NCBI RefSeq assembly: GCF_013385825.1
Contig: NZ_JACAPG010000023.1
Coordinates: forward strand, 222,396 to 286,395
DNA length: 64,000 nt
Source: Pseudomonas reactans
Lineage (GTDB): Bacteria; Pseudomonadota; Gammaproteobacteria; Pseudomonadales; Pseudomonadaceae
Direction: 5' to 3'
The notes below the pieces were generated by a model that was not told the DNA's origin, ran no database searches, and saw only the letters and a program-made list of their open reading frames with translations. Shown piece by piece: positions 18,202-26,747 of this stretch (positions are counted from its first letter, which is position 1; each line of letters begins with the position of its first letter). A program made the position numbers and the translations under genes.

Positions 18202-19542
18202 TTAGTCCAGCAACAGCACCTTGGCCAGCACGATCTTCGGCCCTTTCATCTTCTTGATGATGATGCGCAAGCCTTCGACCTCCAGCACTTCTTCCTCTTC
18301 CGGCACGCGCTTGAGGGTGTCGTAGATCAGACCGGCCAGAGTTTCGGCTTCGATGTGGTCCAGGTCCACGCCCAGCAGGCGCTCCACCTTGAACAGCGGC
18401 GTGTCGCCACGCACCAGCAGCTTGCCCGGCTGATAGGCCAGGATGCCGCGCTCGGCCTTGCGGTGTTCGTCCTGGATATCGCCCACCAGCACTTCCAGCA
18501 CGTCTTCCATGGTCAGGTAGCCGATGATCTTGCCGTCGGCTTCTTCCACCAGGGCGAAGTGCGCGCCGCCTTTGCGGAACTGTTCCAGCAGTTGCGACAG
18601 CGGCATGTGCCGCGACACACGTTCCAGCGGGCGGGTCAGCTCGGCGAGGTTGAACGACTCGGGGATGTGGTCCAGGGCCGCCAGTTCCAGCAGCAGGTCC
18701 TTGATGTGCAGCAGGCCCACGAATTCGTTGCGCACCGCGTCATACACCGGGTAGCGGCTGAATTTGTGGCGACGGAACAGCGCGAGGATTTCCTTGAGCG
18801 GGGCGTTGAAGTCCAGGGTGACCAGGTCCTCTCGGGAGTTGGCCCAGTCCACCACTTCCAGCTCGCCCATTTCCACGGCGGAGGCCAGCACGCGCATGCC
18901 TTGGTCGCTCGGGTCCTGGCCACGGCTGGAGTGCAGGATAAGCTTGAGTTCTTCACGGCTGTAATGGTGTTCGTGGTGCGGGCCGGGTTCGCCTTGGCCG
19001 GCGATGCGCAGGATGGCGTTGGCGCTGGCGTTGAGCAGGTAGATCGCCGGGTACATGGCCCAGTAGAAAAGGTACAGCGGCACCGCCGTCCACAACGACA
19101 GCAGCTCGGGCTTGCGGATCGCCCAGGACTTGGGCGCCAGCTCACCGACCACGATGTGCAGGTAGGAAATCACGAAGAAGGCGGCAAAGAACGACACGCC
19201 CTTGATCACTTCCGGCGACTCGACGCCCACGGCGCCCAGCAGCGGCTCGAGGATGTGCGCGAAGGCCGGTTCACCGACCCAGCCCAGGCCCAGGGAGGCG
19301 AGGGTGATACCCAGCTGGCAGGCCGACAGGTAGGCGTCGAGCTGGCTGTGTACGGTGCGCAGGATCTGCCCGCGCCAGCCGTTCTTGTGGGCGATCGCCT
19401 CGACCCGGGTCGCGCGCAGTTTGACCATGGCAAATTCCGCCGCAACGAAGAAACCGTTGAGCAGTACCAGGATCAGTGCAAAAAGAATCATGCCGAAGTC
19501 GGCGAAGAGTGTAGCGAGGGTGATACCAGGGGAAGGGTCCAT
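18202..19542 (-). CDS. CNNM/CBS-domain membrane protein (CorC/HlyC family)
   Basis: This is a 446-residue protein. Residues about 15-200 form the CNNM/DUF21 membrane domain (ALILVLLNGFFVAAEFAMVK, LGITLASLGLGWVGEPAF). Two CBS motifs follow (about 220-345; VYDAVRNEFVGLLHIKDLL and IGYLTMEDVLEVLVGDI), then the C-terminal CorC_HlyC domain. Members are linked to magnesium or cobalt efflux and were once called hemolysins. The ATG at 19542 (MDPSPGITLATLF) was chosen because the 25 residues before it are not conserved; no strong ribosome-binding site is visible. It lies downstream of phoR, also on the minus strand, with 120 bases between. Confidence 0.88.
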   Translation of the reverse strand: MDPSPGITLATLFADFGMILFALILVLLNGFFVAAEFAMVKLRATRVEAIAHKNGWRGQILRTVHSQLDAYLSACQLGITLASLGLGWVGEPAFAHILEPLLGAVGVESPEVIKGVSFFAAFFVISYLHIVVGELAPKSWAIRKPELLSLWTAVPLYLFYWAMYPAIYLLNASANAILRIAGQGEPGPHHEHHYSREELKLILHSSRGQDPSDQGMRVLASAVEMGELEVVDWANSREDLVTLDFNAPLKEILALFRRHKFSRYPVYDAVRNEFVGLLHIKDLLLELAALDHIPESFNLAELTRPLERVSRHMPLSQLLEQFRKGGAHFALVEEADGKIIGYLTMEDVLEVLVGDIQDEHRKAERGILAYQPGKLLVRGDTPLFKVERLLGVDLDHIEAETLAGLIYDTLKRVPEEEEVLEVEGLRIIIKKMKGPKIVLAKVLLLD

Positions 19543-19666
19543 GATGGGGTTTTGCAGGTTCCGTGTGTTCAATAAGGGGGGGCAGGTGGGCCTGAAAGGC
19601 AGGCGCAAGTCGGCCAATGTAGCGGCTGACGGGGCGCTTGCCTAGTGCCCACTGCCGGGCGGGCCG

Positions 19667-20989
19667 TCAGGTGTCCTGGTTAATTGCCTTCGATCGGGTC
19701 ATCTGTGCCGGCGGGAAATGGCAGGTAAACGTACTGCCATGGCCCAATACGCTGCTGATCTCAAGGCGTGCGCGGTGACGCAGCAACACGTGCTTGACGA
19801 TCGCCAGGCCAAGCCCGGTGCCGCCAGTGTTGGAGTTGCGGCTGGAGTCGACGCGGTAGAAGCGCTCGGTCAGGCGCGGCAAGTGCTTGGCGTCGATGCC
19901 GATGCCGGAGTCCTGCACGCTCAGGTGCGCGCCCTGTTCGTCGGCCCACCAGCGGATGCGGATGTTGCCTTTGTCTTGGGTGTACTTCACGGCGTTGAAC
20001 ACCAGATTGGAAAACGCGCTGCGCAACTCGCCTTCGCTGCCTTTGAGCAGCACGGCGGGGTCGGCTTCCAGGGTGATCTGCTGGCCGCGTTGGCCGGAGA
20101 GGGCCTGGGCGTCGTTCTTGATGGTCTGCAGCAGGCTCTGCACCGCCACTGGGTGGTTATCCGACGGGTAATCGGTGGCTTCCAGCTTGGCGAGCAACAG
20201 CAGGTCGTTGAGCAATGTCTGCATGCGTGAACCTTGCTGCTGCATTTGCTGCAGGGCCCGGCTCCAGCGCGGGTTGATCTCGTCGACGTTATCCAGCAGC
20301 GTCTCCAGGTAGCCGCAAATCACCGTCAGCGGTGTGCGCAACTCGTGTGAGACGTTGGCGACGAAGTCCTTGCGCATCTGTTCCAGCTGGTGGATGCGGG
20401 TGACGTCGCGCACCAGCATCAGGTGCTCGTTGTTGCCATAGCGCGTCAGGTACAGCTGGATGCGCACGCGGTCATTGGTGGGCGAGGGGATTTCCAGGGC
20501 TTCTTCGTAGTTCTCCTGTTCGAAGTACTCCTTGAAGCGCGGATGGCGCACCAGGTTGGTCACCGGCTGGCCGCTGTCCTGGGGCGTCTTGAGGCCCAGC
20601 AGGGTCTCGGCGGCGCGGTTCCACCATTCCAGGTTGCCGTCGCTGTCGAGCATGATCACCGCATCTTTGAGCGCGGCAGTGGACTCCTGCACCCGGTCGA
20701 TCACGGCTTGCAGGCGACCGCGCACCCGTTGGTCGCGGCGTTGCAGGTGATAGATGCTGTCGAATACTTCGCCCCACAGGCCGTAGCCATCGGGCGGTGC
20801 TTCGTCGGGTTTGTGCTGGCGCAACCATTCATGCAGGCGCAGCAGTTGCTTGAGGGTCCAGCCCAGGTACAAGGCAATGCCGACTGCCAGGCTCCAGCCG
20901 TAATAACCACTGATCAGGCCTACCAACAGGCAGCCGGTGATCAGCAAAAGCATGTGGCGGATCAGGGTGCCATGCCAGTTTTGGTTCAC
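19667..20989 (-). CDS. phoR: Phosphate regulon sensor histidine kinase PhoR
   Basis: This 440-residue kinase has two close N-terminal TM helices (about 10-48) with no real periplasmic sensor loop, as is normal for PhoR. A PAS domain follows (about 100-200), then the HisKA box FVANVSHELRTPLTV with phospho-acceptor His215 and the ATPase domain with N (FNAVKYT), G1 (DSGIGID) and G2 (GTGLGLAIVKH) boxes. It senses PstSCAB-PhoU status and phosphorylates PhoB. The start is GTG with AAGGA upstream. It follows phoB with a gap of 35 bases, so the two are one operon. Confidence 0.96.
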   Translation of the reverse strand: MNQNWHGTLIRHMLLLITGCLLVGLISGYYGWSLAVGIALYLGWTLKQLLRLHEWLRQHKPDEAPPDGYGLWGEVFDSIYHLQRRDQRVRGRLQAVIDRVQESTAALKDAVIMLDSDGNLEWWNRAAETLLGLKTPQDSGQPVTNLVRHPRFKEYFEQENYEEALEIPSPTNDRVRIQLYLTRYGNNEHLMLVRDVTRIHQLEQMRKDFVANVSHELRTPLTVICGYLETLLDNVDEINPRWSRALQQMQQQGSRMQTLLNDLLLLAKLEATDYPSDNHPVAVQSLLQTIKNDAQALSGQRGQQITLEADPAVLLKGSEGELRSAFSNLVFNAVKYTQDKGNIRIRWWADEQGAHLSVQDSGIGIDAKHLPRLTERFYRVDSSRNSNTGGTGLGLAIVKHVLLRHRARLEISSVLGHGSTFTCHFPPAQMTRSKAINQDT

Positions 20990-21024
20990 TTGAACATGCG
21001 TCCTTGTCAGCTGTTAAGTCAGGC

Positions 21025-21714
21025 TCAGCCTTTGGTCGAAAACCGATAACCGGTGCCGCGCACGGTTTGTACCAGATTCTCGTAGGCATCGCCCAAGGCT
21101 TTGCGCAGGCGGCGGATATGCACGTCCACGGTGCGCTCCTCCACATACACGTTGCCGCCCCACACCTGGTCCAGCAACTGGCCACGGGTATAGGCGCGTT
21201 CCTGATGCGTCATGAAGAATTGCAGCAGACGGTATTCGGTCGGGCCCATCTCGGCCGGCTTGCCGTCGATGGTCACGCGGTGGCTGATCGGGTCCAGCAG
21301 CAGGCCGCCGACTTCGATCGGCGCTTCGCCATCGGTCGGGCCGGCACGGCGCAATACGGCTTTCAGACGCGCTACCAACTCGCGTGGGGAAAACGGCTTG
21401 GTGATGTAGTCATCGGCGCCGACTTCCAGGCCCTGGATCTTGTTGTCCTCTTCGCCCTTGGCAGTGAGCATGATGATCGGGATGTCCCCGGTCAGCTCGT
21501 CACGCTTGAGGCGACGGGCCAGCTCGATGCCGGAGGTGCCGGGCAGCATCCAGTCCAGCAGGATCAGGTCCGGCTTACGGTCGACGATAATGGCATGGGC
21601 CTGCTGGGAGTTCTCCGCCTCCAGGCAGTCGTAGCCGGCCATTTCCAACGCAACGGCGATCATCTCGCGGATGGGCGCTTCGTCGTCAACAATCAGAATG
21701 CTCCTGCCAACCAT
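21025..21714 (-). CDS. phoB: Phosphate regulon response regulator PhoB
   Basis: This is a 229-residue OmpR-family regulator. The receiver has DDE at 10-12, phospho-acceptor Asp54 (LILLDWMLPGTSG), Thr in IIMLTAKGEE and Lys in DYITKPFSP. The winged-helix domain includes TEYRLLQFFMTHQERAYTRG and the recognition helix VDVHIRRLRKAL. It binds the Pho boxes in this window. The ATG at 21714 has GAGGA 10 bases upstream; seven more codons upstream are open but not conserved. A reverse-oriented Pho box lies about 55-75 bases upstream, fitting autoregulation. Confidence 0.97.
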   Translation of the reverse strand: MVGRSILIVDDEAPIREMIAVALEMAGYDCLEAENSQQAHAIIVDRKPDLILLDWMLPGTSGIELARRLKRDELTGDIPIIMLTAKGEEDNKIQGLEVGADDYITKPFSPRELVARLKAVLRRAGPTDGEAPIEVGGLLLDPISHRVTIDGKPAEMGPTEYRLLQFFMTHQERAYTRGQLLDQVWGGNVYVEERTVDVHIRRLRKALGDAYENLVQTVRGTGYRFSTKG

Positions 21715-21728
21715 GCTCAAAAATCCTC

Positions 21729-21746
21729 TTGTCATTTAACTGTCTT
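21729..21746 (+). promoter_or_regulatory. Weak Pho-box-like site, plus orientation
   Basis: TTGTCAT-TTAA-CTGTCTT keeps the 7-4-7 layout but with two mismatches to consensus. It points toward the COG4315 gene and lies between phoB and the reverse-oriented box, so it may belong to a shared divergent control region. Confidence 0.4.
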
Positions 21747-21769
21747 GCGCCGCATTAGATAACGGAATT

Positions 21770-21787
21770 ATTGCAGTCGTGTGACAG
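21770..21787 (-). promoter_or_regulatory. Probable Pho box for phoB
   Basis: Read on the minus strand the sequence is CTGTCAC-ACGA-CTGCAAT, with the 7-4-7 spacing and a well-matched first half. It lies 56-73 bases upstream of the phoB start codon, consistent with positive autoregulation of phoBR. Confidence 0.6.
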
Positions 21788-21869
21788 TAATTTAGTCGCT
21801 CGGGCAATTCCCGCCTCTCTGGACTACGCTTTGGGTCCGAATCCTGACAACCACAAAAGGAAGGTTCCG

Positions 21870-22250
21870 ATGACTTACAGCACGATTTCCTGGAAAGCCC
21901 TGCTGGTAACGGCGGCGTTGACGCTGCCGACCCTGGCGTTCGCGGCGGAACCGGCGATGACGAAAGACGGGATGCTGGTCGATCACAATGGCATGACCCT
22001 CTACACCTTTGCCAAGGACGCCGATGGCAAGTCCGTGTGCAATGACAAGTGCGCCACTAACTGGCCCCCACTGATGGCTGAGTCCACCGATAAGCCCATG
22101 GGGAAATGGACCGTCATCACCCGTGACGATCAGAAAAGCCAATGGGCTTACAGCGGGAACCCGCTCTATACCTTCATCATGGACAAGAAGGCGGGCGACA
22201 TGACCGGTGACGGCAAAATGGAAGGAGCCTGGAAAGTCGCCAAACCTTGA
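21870..22250 (+). CDS. Exported COG4315-type small protein
   Basis: This 126-residue protein has a signal peptide (about residues 1-26, ending LAFAAEP). It contains two copies of the Y-T-F-x-x-D pattern that defines the COG4315/DUF lipoprotein-repeat family: LYTFAKDADGKSVCNDKC with paired Cys and TNWPP, and PLYTFIMDKKAGDMTG. There is no lipobox Cys, so the product is probably soluble in the periplasm. The function is unknown. The ATG at 21870 has AAGGAAGG upstream. It is transcribed divergently from phoB and converges on ubiA. Confidence 0.85.
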   Translation: MTYSTISWKALLVTAALTLPTLAFAAEPAMTKDGMLVDHNGMTLYTFAKDADGKSVCNDKCATNWPPLMAESTDKPMGKWTVITRDDQKSQWAYSGNPLYTFIMDKKAGDMTGDGKMEGAWKVAKP

Positions 22251-22263
22251 TTCATACCCCTAA

Positions 22264-22285
22264 CGGTGAGGGGCCTGCCCCTCAT
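22264..22285. terminator. Short hairpin between convergent genes
   Basis: TGAGGGGC and GCCCCTCA form an 8-bp stem at 22267-22284, between the COG4315 gene and the ubiA stop codon, which it overlaps. The loop is tight and there is no T run, so this is only a possible terminator. Confidence 0.4.
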
Positions 22286-23172
22286 CGAAATGCGTAATCC
22301 GCCACAATCCCGACAAAAATCGCCAACCCCGCCCAGTGGTTGTGCAAAAACGCCTTGAAGCACTTCATCCGATCCTTGTCCCGCGTATACCAGAACTCCC
22401 AGGCAAAACAGCCCGCCGCCGCCAGCAACCCCAGGTGGAACCAACCGCCCAGCTCAAACCGTGCCCCGGCCAACAACAGGCAGCACAGTGATAGCCCCTG
22501 CAAGGTCAGAATGATCACGCGATCAGCTTCACCGAACAGGATGGCCGTGGACTTCACGCCGATCTTCAAGTCGTCATCGCGGTCGGTCATCGCGTAATAA
22601 GTGTCGTAGCCCACCGTCCACAGCAGGTTGGCGATATACAGCAGCCACGCGGTGGCGGGCAGGCTGCCGGTCTCGGCGGTGAACGCCATCGGCATGCCCC
22701 AGGAAAACGCCGCCCCAAGCACCACCTGCGGGTAGTAGGTGTAGCGCTTCATGAACGGGTAGCTCGCCGCCAGGGCCAGGCCGCCGAGGGACAGCAGGAT
22801 GGTGGTGGCGTTGGTCAGCAGCACCAGCAGGAAACTGATGCCCATCAGCACCGCGAAAAACACCAGCGCCTCTTTCGAACTGATCTTGCCGCTCACCAGC
22901 GGGCGCTGCTCGGTGCGCTTCACATGGCCGTCGACCTTGCGGTCGGCCCAGTCATTGATCACGCAACCGCCGGCGCGGGTCAGCACCACGCCCAACACGA
23001 AAATCACGATATTGAGCAGGGAAGGCGAGCCCTTGCCGGCGATCCACAGCGCCCACAACGTTGGCCACAGCAGCAGGTAGATGCCGATGGGCTTGTCCAT
23101 ACGGGTCAGTTGGATGAAATCCCAGGCCCTCGGGTTCAGATGGTTCAGGGATTTGAGCAGACGCTGGTACAT
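22282..23172 (-). CDS. ubiA: 4-hydroxybenzoate octaprenyltransferase UbiA
   Basis: This 296-residue integral membrane prenyltransferase has about 8-9 TM helices. The two Mg-pyrophosphate-binding Asp motifs are NDWADRKVDGHVKRT and YDTYYAMTDRDDDLKIGVKS. It attaches the polyprenyl tail to 4-hydroxybenzoate, the second step of ubiquinone synthesis. Its ATG overlaps the ubiC stop by one base (ATGA), so ubiC and ubiA are translationally coupled and the product of UbiC is the substrate of UbiA. Confidence 0.97.
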   Translation of the reverse strand: MYQRLLKSLNHLNPRAWDFIQLTRMDKPIGIYLLLWPTLWALWIAGKGSPSLLNIVIFVLGVVLTRAGGCVINDWADRKVDGHVKRTEQRPLVSGKISSKEALVFFAVLMGISFLLVLLTNATTILLSLGGLALAASYPFMKRYTYYPQVVLGAAFSWGMPMAFTAETGSLPATAWLLYIANLLWTVGYDTYYAMTDRDDDLKIGVKSTAILFGEADRVIILTLQGLSLCCLLLAGARFELGGWFHLGLLAAAGCFAWEFWYTRDKDRMKCFKAFLHNHWAGLAIFVGIVADYAFR

Positions 23173-23735
23173 CAGCAGTTCTCCGGATGGGCGTGCAACG
23201 CGTGCCAGAAGCTTGGCAGAAAGATCTCCGCAACCAACACGCTCAGCGGCCCGCGATCAAAACGTGAACGGCGCGCCCATAGGCCGTCGACCTGATCCGC
23301 CACAGGCAGCCATTGTTGTGGGTAATGGCACACCTCGATGGCCTGGCGCGTGAAGGCCTGGTCGCAGAACAGCAACTCGCCCAGTGAGCGGCTGCCCAAT
23401 TCATCCATATGCAAGCCGTCGCCCTGCAGGGCACTGCGCGCCGCCACACTGCGCGCGAACACCCACGGCTGGCCGTGCCCGCGCAAATACACCTCGCGTA
23501 CCCAGCCGATAGTCGCCGGGGGCAGGCCCAGTGCGGCGCATTCATCGTCGCGCAGCGGTTGCCAGCCCTCGAACAGCGGCGTCACGCTGAAACCATCGTT
23601 GGACAGCCACGTCAGCCGCCGCGTCAGCGAGTCTTCGTTGAACAGCCAATTGAGGGTCAAGGGCGCGGGCGCAGGGAGCAGAAGGCTCTGGATCAGCCAT
23701 TGGCAAGCATCGGGAGGGTCGATTGAGTGCGGCAC
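23172..23735 (-). CDS. ubiC: Chorismate pyruvate-lyase UbiC
   Basis: This 187-residue cytosolic enzyme releases pyruvate from chorismate to give 4-hydroxybenzoate. Family landmarks are the N-terminal WLFNEDSLTRRL, the Arg-bearing strand REVYLRGHGQPWVFARSV and the later LGSRSLGELLF segment with the catalytic Glu. It is the first gene of the ubiC-ubiA pair. The start at 23735 gives the usual length for the family. Confidence 0.94.
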   Translation of the reverse strand: MPHSIDPPDACQWLIQSLLLPAPAPLTLNWLFNEDSLTRRLTWLSNDGFSVTPLFEGWQPLRDDECAALGLPPATIGWVREVYLRGHGQPWVFARSVAARSALQGDGLHMDELGSRSLGELLFCDQAFTRQAIEVCHYPQQWLPVADQVDGLWARRSRFDRGPLSVLVAEIFLPSFWHALHAHPENC

Positions 23736-23929
23736 GGTGAGTCAGTATTGGCAGTAAAAGAGGCGGCGAGCTTACCATGGCGTCCCGGGTTTTTGCCGGT
23801 CTGAACCGGCTGTTTGCGTCGATCGTGCTTGCATCTGCCGGCCCCGATCAGTACAAAACGCCCTGAGCCGCACGGCAACGCGGGTCTATCGACCGTCGGC
23901 CAAGATGCCTGACCCTGAGGAAGCAAGTG

Positions 23930-24097
23930 ATGAAGAAGTGGCAATGTGTAGTCTGTGGCCTGATCTATGACGAGAAAGACGGCTGGCCGGATGACGGAAT
24001 TCTGCCTGGCACCCGTTGGGAAGACGTCCCGGAAGACTGGCTGTGCCCGGACTGCGGCGTGGGCAAAATGGATTTCGAAATGATCGAAATCGGCTGA
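23930..24097 (+). CDS. rubA: Rubredoxin (55 residues)
   Basis: This small gene encodes 55 residues starting MKKWQCVVCGLIYDE and ending KMDFEMIEIG. The two CxxC pairs (CVVCG at 6-9, CPDCG at 39-42) bind one iron, and GWPDDGILPGTRWEDVPEDW is the conserved middle of rubredoxins. It carries electrons from the reductase encoded 37 bases downstream to an acceptor such as an alkane hydroxylase or an oxidative-stress enzyme. GAGGAAG precedes the ATG. From memory P. aeruginosa has two tandem rubredoxin genes here; only one is present in this window. Confidence 0.96.
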   Translation: MKKWQCVVCGLIYDEKDGWPDDGILPGTRWEDVPEDWLCPDCGVGKMDFEMIEIG

Positions 24098-24134
24098 TTT
24101 TTGGTTTTCAGATAAGTACTACAAGGAGAAAGGA

Positions 24135-25283
24135 ATGAACGCACCTGTCGTGATCATCGGCACAGGATTGGCCGGTTACAACGTGGCCCGGGAGTTTCGC
24201 AAGCTCGACAGCGAGACCCCCTTGTTGCTGATCACCGCCGATGACGGGCGTTCCTACTCCAAGCCCATGCTCTCCACAGGTTTTGGCAAGAATAAGGAAG
24301 CCGATGGCCTGAGCATGGCTGAACCCGGCGCCATGGCCGAGCAACTCAAGGCCGAAGTGCGCACCCACACCCGCATCAGTGGCATCGACCCTGGCCACAA
24401 GCGTTTGTGGATCGGTGAGGAAGCGGTGGCTTACCGCGACCTGATCCTGGCCTGGGGCGCTGAAACCGTGCGTGTGCCGGTTGAAGGTGATGCGGCTGAC
24501 CTGGTTTTCCCGATCAATGACCTCGAAGACTACGCACGCTTTCGCGCAGCCGCAGCTGGCAAGCGCCGCGTGCTGCTGCTCGGCGCGGGCTTGATCGGCT
24601 GTGAATTCGCCAACGACCTGATCCTGGGCGGTTACGAAATCGACCTGGTGGCGCCGTGCGAGCAAGTCATGCCGACCTTGCTGCACCCGGCCGCCGCCGC
24701 AGCGGTACAGGCCGGACTGCAAAGCCTCGGCGCGCGTTTCCATCTTGGCCCAGTACTCAATCGTCTGCAGCGCACCGCTGACGGCCTGGAAGCCCACCTG
24801 TCGGACGGTAAAGTGATCGCCTGCGACCTGGTGGTCTCGGCCATCGGTCTGCGCCCACGCGTCGACCTGGCCGCCGCCGCCGGCCTGCAGACCAATCGCG
24901 GGATCATGGTGGACCGCCACCTCAAGACCTCCCACGCCAATATCTACGCCCTGGGTGACTGCGCCGAGGTCGACGGCCTGAACCTGCTGTACGTGATGCC
25001 GCTGATGAGCTGCGCCCGTGCTCTGGCCCAGACCTTGGCTGGCAACGCTACGGCGGTCAGCTATGGCCCGATGCCGGTGACCGTCAAGACGCCAGTCTGC
25101 CCGCTGGTGGTCTCGCCACCACCACGCGGCACCGAAGGCGTCTGGAGCGTGGAAGGCGAGGGCGCCGATATCAAGGCCCTGTGCCGCGACGCCAGCGGTC
25201 GCCTGCTGGGCTATGCCCTGACCGGCAGCGCCGTGATGGAAAAACTCGCCCTCAATAAAGAGCTTCCGCCGTTGCTGGCGTAA
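24135..25283 (+). CDS. Rubredoxin-NAD(+) reductase
   Basis: This 382-residue FAD/NAD flavoprotein has an N-terminal FAD-binding GxGxxG (VVIIGTGLAGYNVARE), a second dinucleotide site for NADH (VLLLGAGLIGCEFAND, about 138-153) and the FAD-contacting motif NIYALGDCAEVDG (about 273-285). It transfers electrons from NADH to the rubredoxin encoded just upstream. AAGGAGAAAGG precedes the ATG. Spacing and direction indicate a rubredoxin-reductase operon. Confidence 0.95.
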   Translation: MNAPVVIIGTGLAGYNVAREFRKLDSETPLLLITADDGRSYSKPMLSTGFGKNKEADGLSMAEPGAMAEQLKAEVRTHTRISGIDPGHKRLWIGEEAVAYRDLILAWGAETVRVPVEGDAADLVFPINDLEDYARFRAAAAGKRRVLLLGAGLIGCEFANDLILGGYEIDLVAPCEQVMPTLLHPAAAAAVQAGLQSLGARFHLGPVLNRLQRTADGLEAHLSDGKVIACDLVVSAIGLRPRVDLAAAAGLQTNRGIMVDRHLKTSHANIYALGDCAEVDGLNLLYVMPLMSCARALAQTLAGNATAVSYGPMPVTVKTPVCPLVVSPPPRGTEGVWSVEGEGADIKALCRDASGRLLGYALTGSAVMEKLALNKELPPLLA

Positions 25284-25474
25284 ATACCGGTCGTTCTGTC
25301 GGAATAACCGCGTTTTTCACCCTAGAAAGGTCGCCGCGAGACTGGCGGAGCGTGCGATGGCATGCCATCCTCACTCCCGTCTGCCGCAGAGTAGAGCCTG
25401 CGGCGCTTTGGGCGCTGCTCCAGAAGAGAGCAGCACGGACATAACAACAAAAAACCGTCAAAGAGGCTTCACTT

Positions 25475-25750
25475 ATGCGTAAACCAGAACTCGCAGCCGC
25501 CATCGCTGAAAAAGCGGATCTCACCAAAGAACAGGCCAACCGCGTCCTCAACGCCGTTCTCGAAGAAATCACCGGCGCCCTGCACCGCAAGGACAGCGTC
25601 ACCCTGGTTGGCTTCGGCACCTTCCTGCAACGCCACCGCGGCGCCCGCACTGGCAAAAACCCTCAAACCGGTGAGCCGGTGAAAATCAAGGCCAGCAACA
25701 CTGTTGCGTTCAAGCCGGGCAAATCGCTGAAAGACACTGTTAACGCGTAA
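25475..25750 (+). CDS. hupA: Nucleoid protein HU
   Basis: This 91-residue protein has the HU/IHF fold: MRKPELAAAIAEKADLTKEQ helix, LVGFGTFLQRHRGARTGKNPQTG with the DNA-intercalating Pro arm (GKNPQTGE), and a C-terminal TVAFKPGKSLKD. It bends and compacts DNA without sequence specificity. The 190-base leader is longer than needed and may hold the promoter and an untranslated region. The gene marks the left border of the T6SS island; a bidirectional terminator follows. Confidence 0.95.
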   Translation: MRKPELAAAIAEKADLTKEQANRVLNAVLEEITGALHRKDSVTLVGFGTFLQRHRGARTGKNPQTGEPVKIKASNTVAFKPGKSLKDTVNA

Positions 25751-25786
25751 GGGCGTTACCGTCTCGAAGGGGGCGGGAGGGTAGGA

Positions 25787-25824
25787 AAAAATGGGCACGC
25801 CGACTGGGTCGGGTGCCCATTTTT
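25787..25824. terminator. Bidirectional Rho-independent terminator
   Basis: AAAAATGGGCAC and GTGCCCATTTTT form a 12-bp stem with A and T tracts at either end, so it can act on both strands. It ends hupA from the left and the long T6SS minus operon (immunity gene stop at 25861) from the right. Confidence 0.9.
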
Positions 25825-25860
25825 GTTGGTGACGTCAGGCTTTGCCCGAAAAGTAAGGCG

Positions 25861-26337
25861 TTATGCGAGCGCAATAAAAGACTTAACGTGTGCATCACTT
25901 TTTGGTACACAACTTGGATAAGCTTTTGCCTGGGCGTCGGATATGGGGCTGTCGTTACCTAGAATGTCGATTTTCTTCAGATCACCGGGAACCCCGTAGA
26001 TGAAGTAAAAGCCTTCGATATTTTCAGGCGTATAACCGGGATCAGAAGCAATGATCCGCCACTCCCCCGAACTCTTTTTATCAAAGAGTCCGTAGCTGTT
26101 CAGCAGTATTGGATGTGACACGCGCTTGGCTTGTTCCAATTGTTGTGCGGAGATAGCCGGCTCTGTGGAAAAAAAATCCAGAATCTCGGCGCAGTGGCCT
26201 TCGTCCATAGTGGACAGTATTCGCCCAAATCCGAATGTGTCCTCTGTGAATTTGAAGCAGAAAATATCTCCGGGCTTTATGGCGCGTAGTGTTGTCCTGG
26301 GTTTTTTGTCCCAGCCAAAAAAAGTCAGGTCACTCAT
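25861..26337 (-). CDS. Immunity protein of the Rhs toxin (Imm26-like)
   Basis: This 158-residue cytosolic protein shows the Imm26-type pattern near its start: AIKPGDIFCFKFTEDTFGFGRILS, an entry strand followed by an FGFGR turn. It then runs through PILLNSYGLFDKKSSGEWRII with no membrane segment. The ATG at 26337 overlaps the rhs stop codon (ATGA), and AAGGAGG, encoded by the last codons of the effector, sits 9 bases upstream. The two proteins are therefore translationally coupled, as expected for toxin and antidote. Base composition is low-GC (23 of 60 G+C in 25861-25920). The Imm26 label rests on motif memory; the role as cognate immunity comes from position. Confidence 0.75.
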   Translation of the reverse strand: MSDLTFFGWDKKPRTTLRAIKPGDIFCFKFTEDTFGFGRILSTMDEGHCAEILDFFSTEPAISAQQLEQAKRVSHPILLNSYGLFDKKSSGEWRIIASDPGYTPENIEGFYFIYGVPGDLKKIDILGNDSPISDAQAKAYPSCVPKSDAHVKSFIALA

Positions 26338-26747
26338 GAGCACTTTCCTCCTTTACCGATGAGGCTCGTTTTTTTCCGGTTATAAGCCTCTTTGAAATAT
26401 CGATGCCTATCCCGATCGCGAGTCGTGTTGTTGTGATCGAAGGAATTGTATTTATTTCCTCTGTTGCTTTGGGAGGTTGCGGCGCCAATTTCCCCTGTTT
26501 TTGTCTTGTAGCGCTCTATGTAGGCTTGCTCATAACCCCTGGCTTCGCCGTAGGTGACGTTTTTCTCAATGCGACGAAGACCTGTAGTGCTGTCGTCCTT
26601 CGTCAGTCGGCCGGAGGCTTGATGTTCTTCCGTCCTACGCGAAATGTCGTTAGTGATACCGATGTAATAAGGATCCCCTACGGTATTTCCATGTATATCC
26701 AGGTCGTATAGACCGTACACGTGGTATCCAGGGGCGTTGGCAGGCGT
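26334..26747 (-). other. Low-GC toxin module of the rhs gene
   Basis: This is the part of the rhs gene after the DPLGL junction. It encodes the 137-residue GIY-YIG-like domain. Its base composition differs from the Rhs core and the T6SS genes (24 of 60 G+C in 26341-26400). Together with the adjacent immunity gene it forms a replaceable cassette of about 890 bases, the usual unit of C-terminal exchange in Rhs loci. Confidence 0.75.

Noticed and set aside
18202..19542. Hemolysin
   Set aside because: The family was once named so, but the CNNM, CBS and CorC_HlyC domains point to an ion transporter or its regulator.
25825..25860. Attachment site or direct repeat at the island border
   Set aside because: No matching repeat was seen next to the tagQ terminator at the other end, and there is no integrase or tRNA gene.
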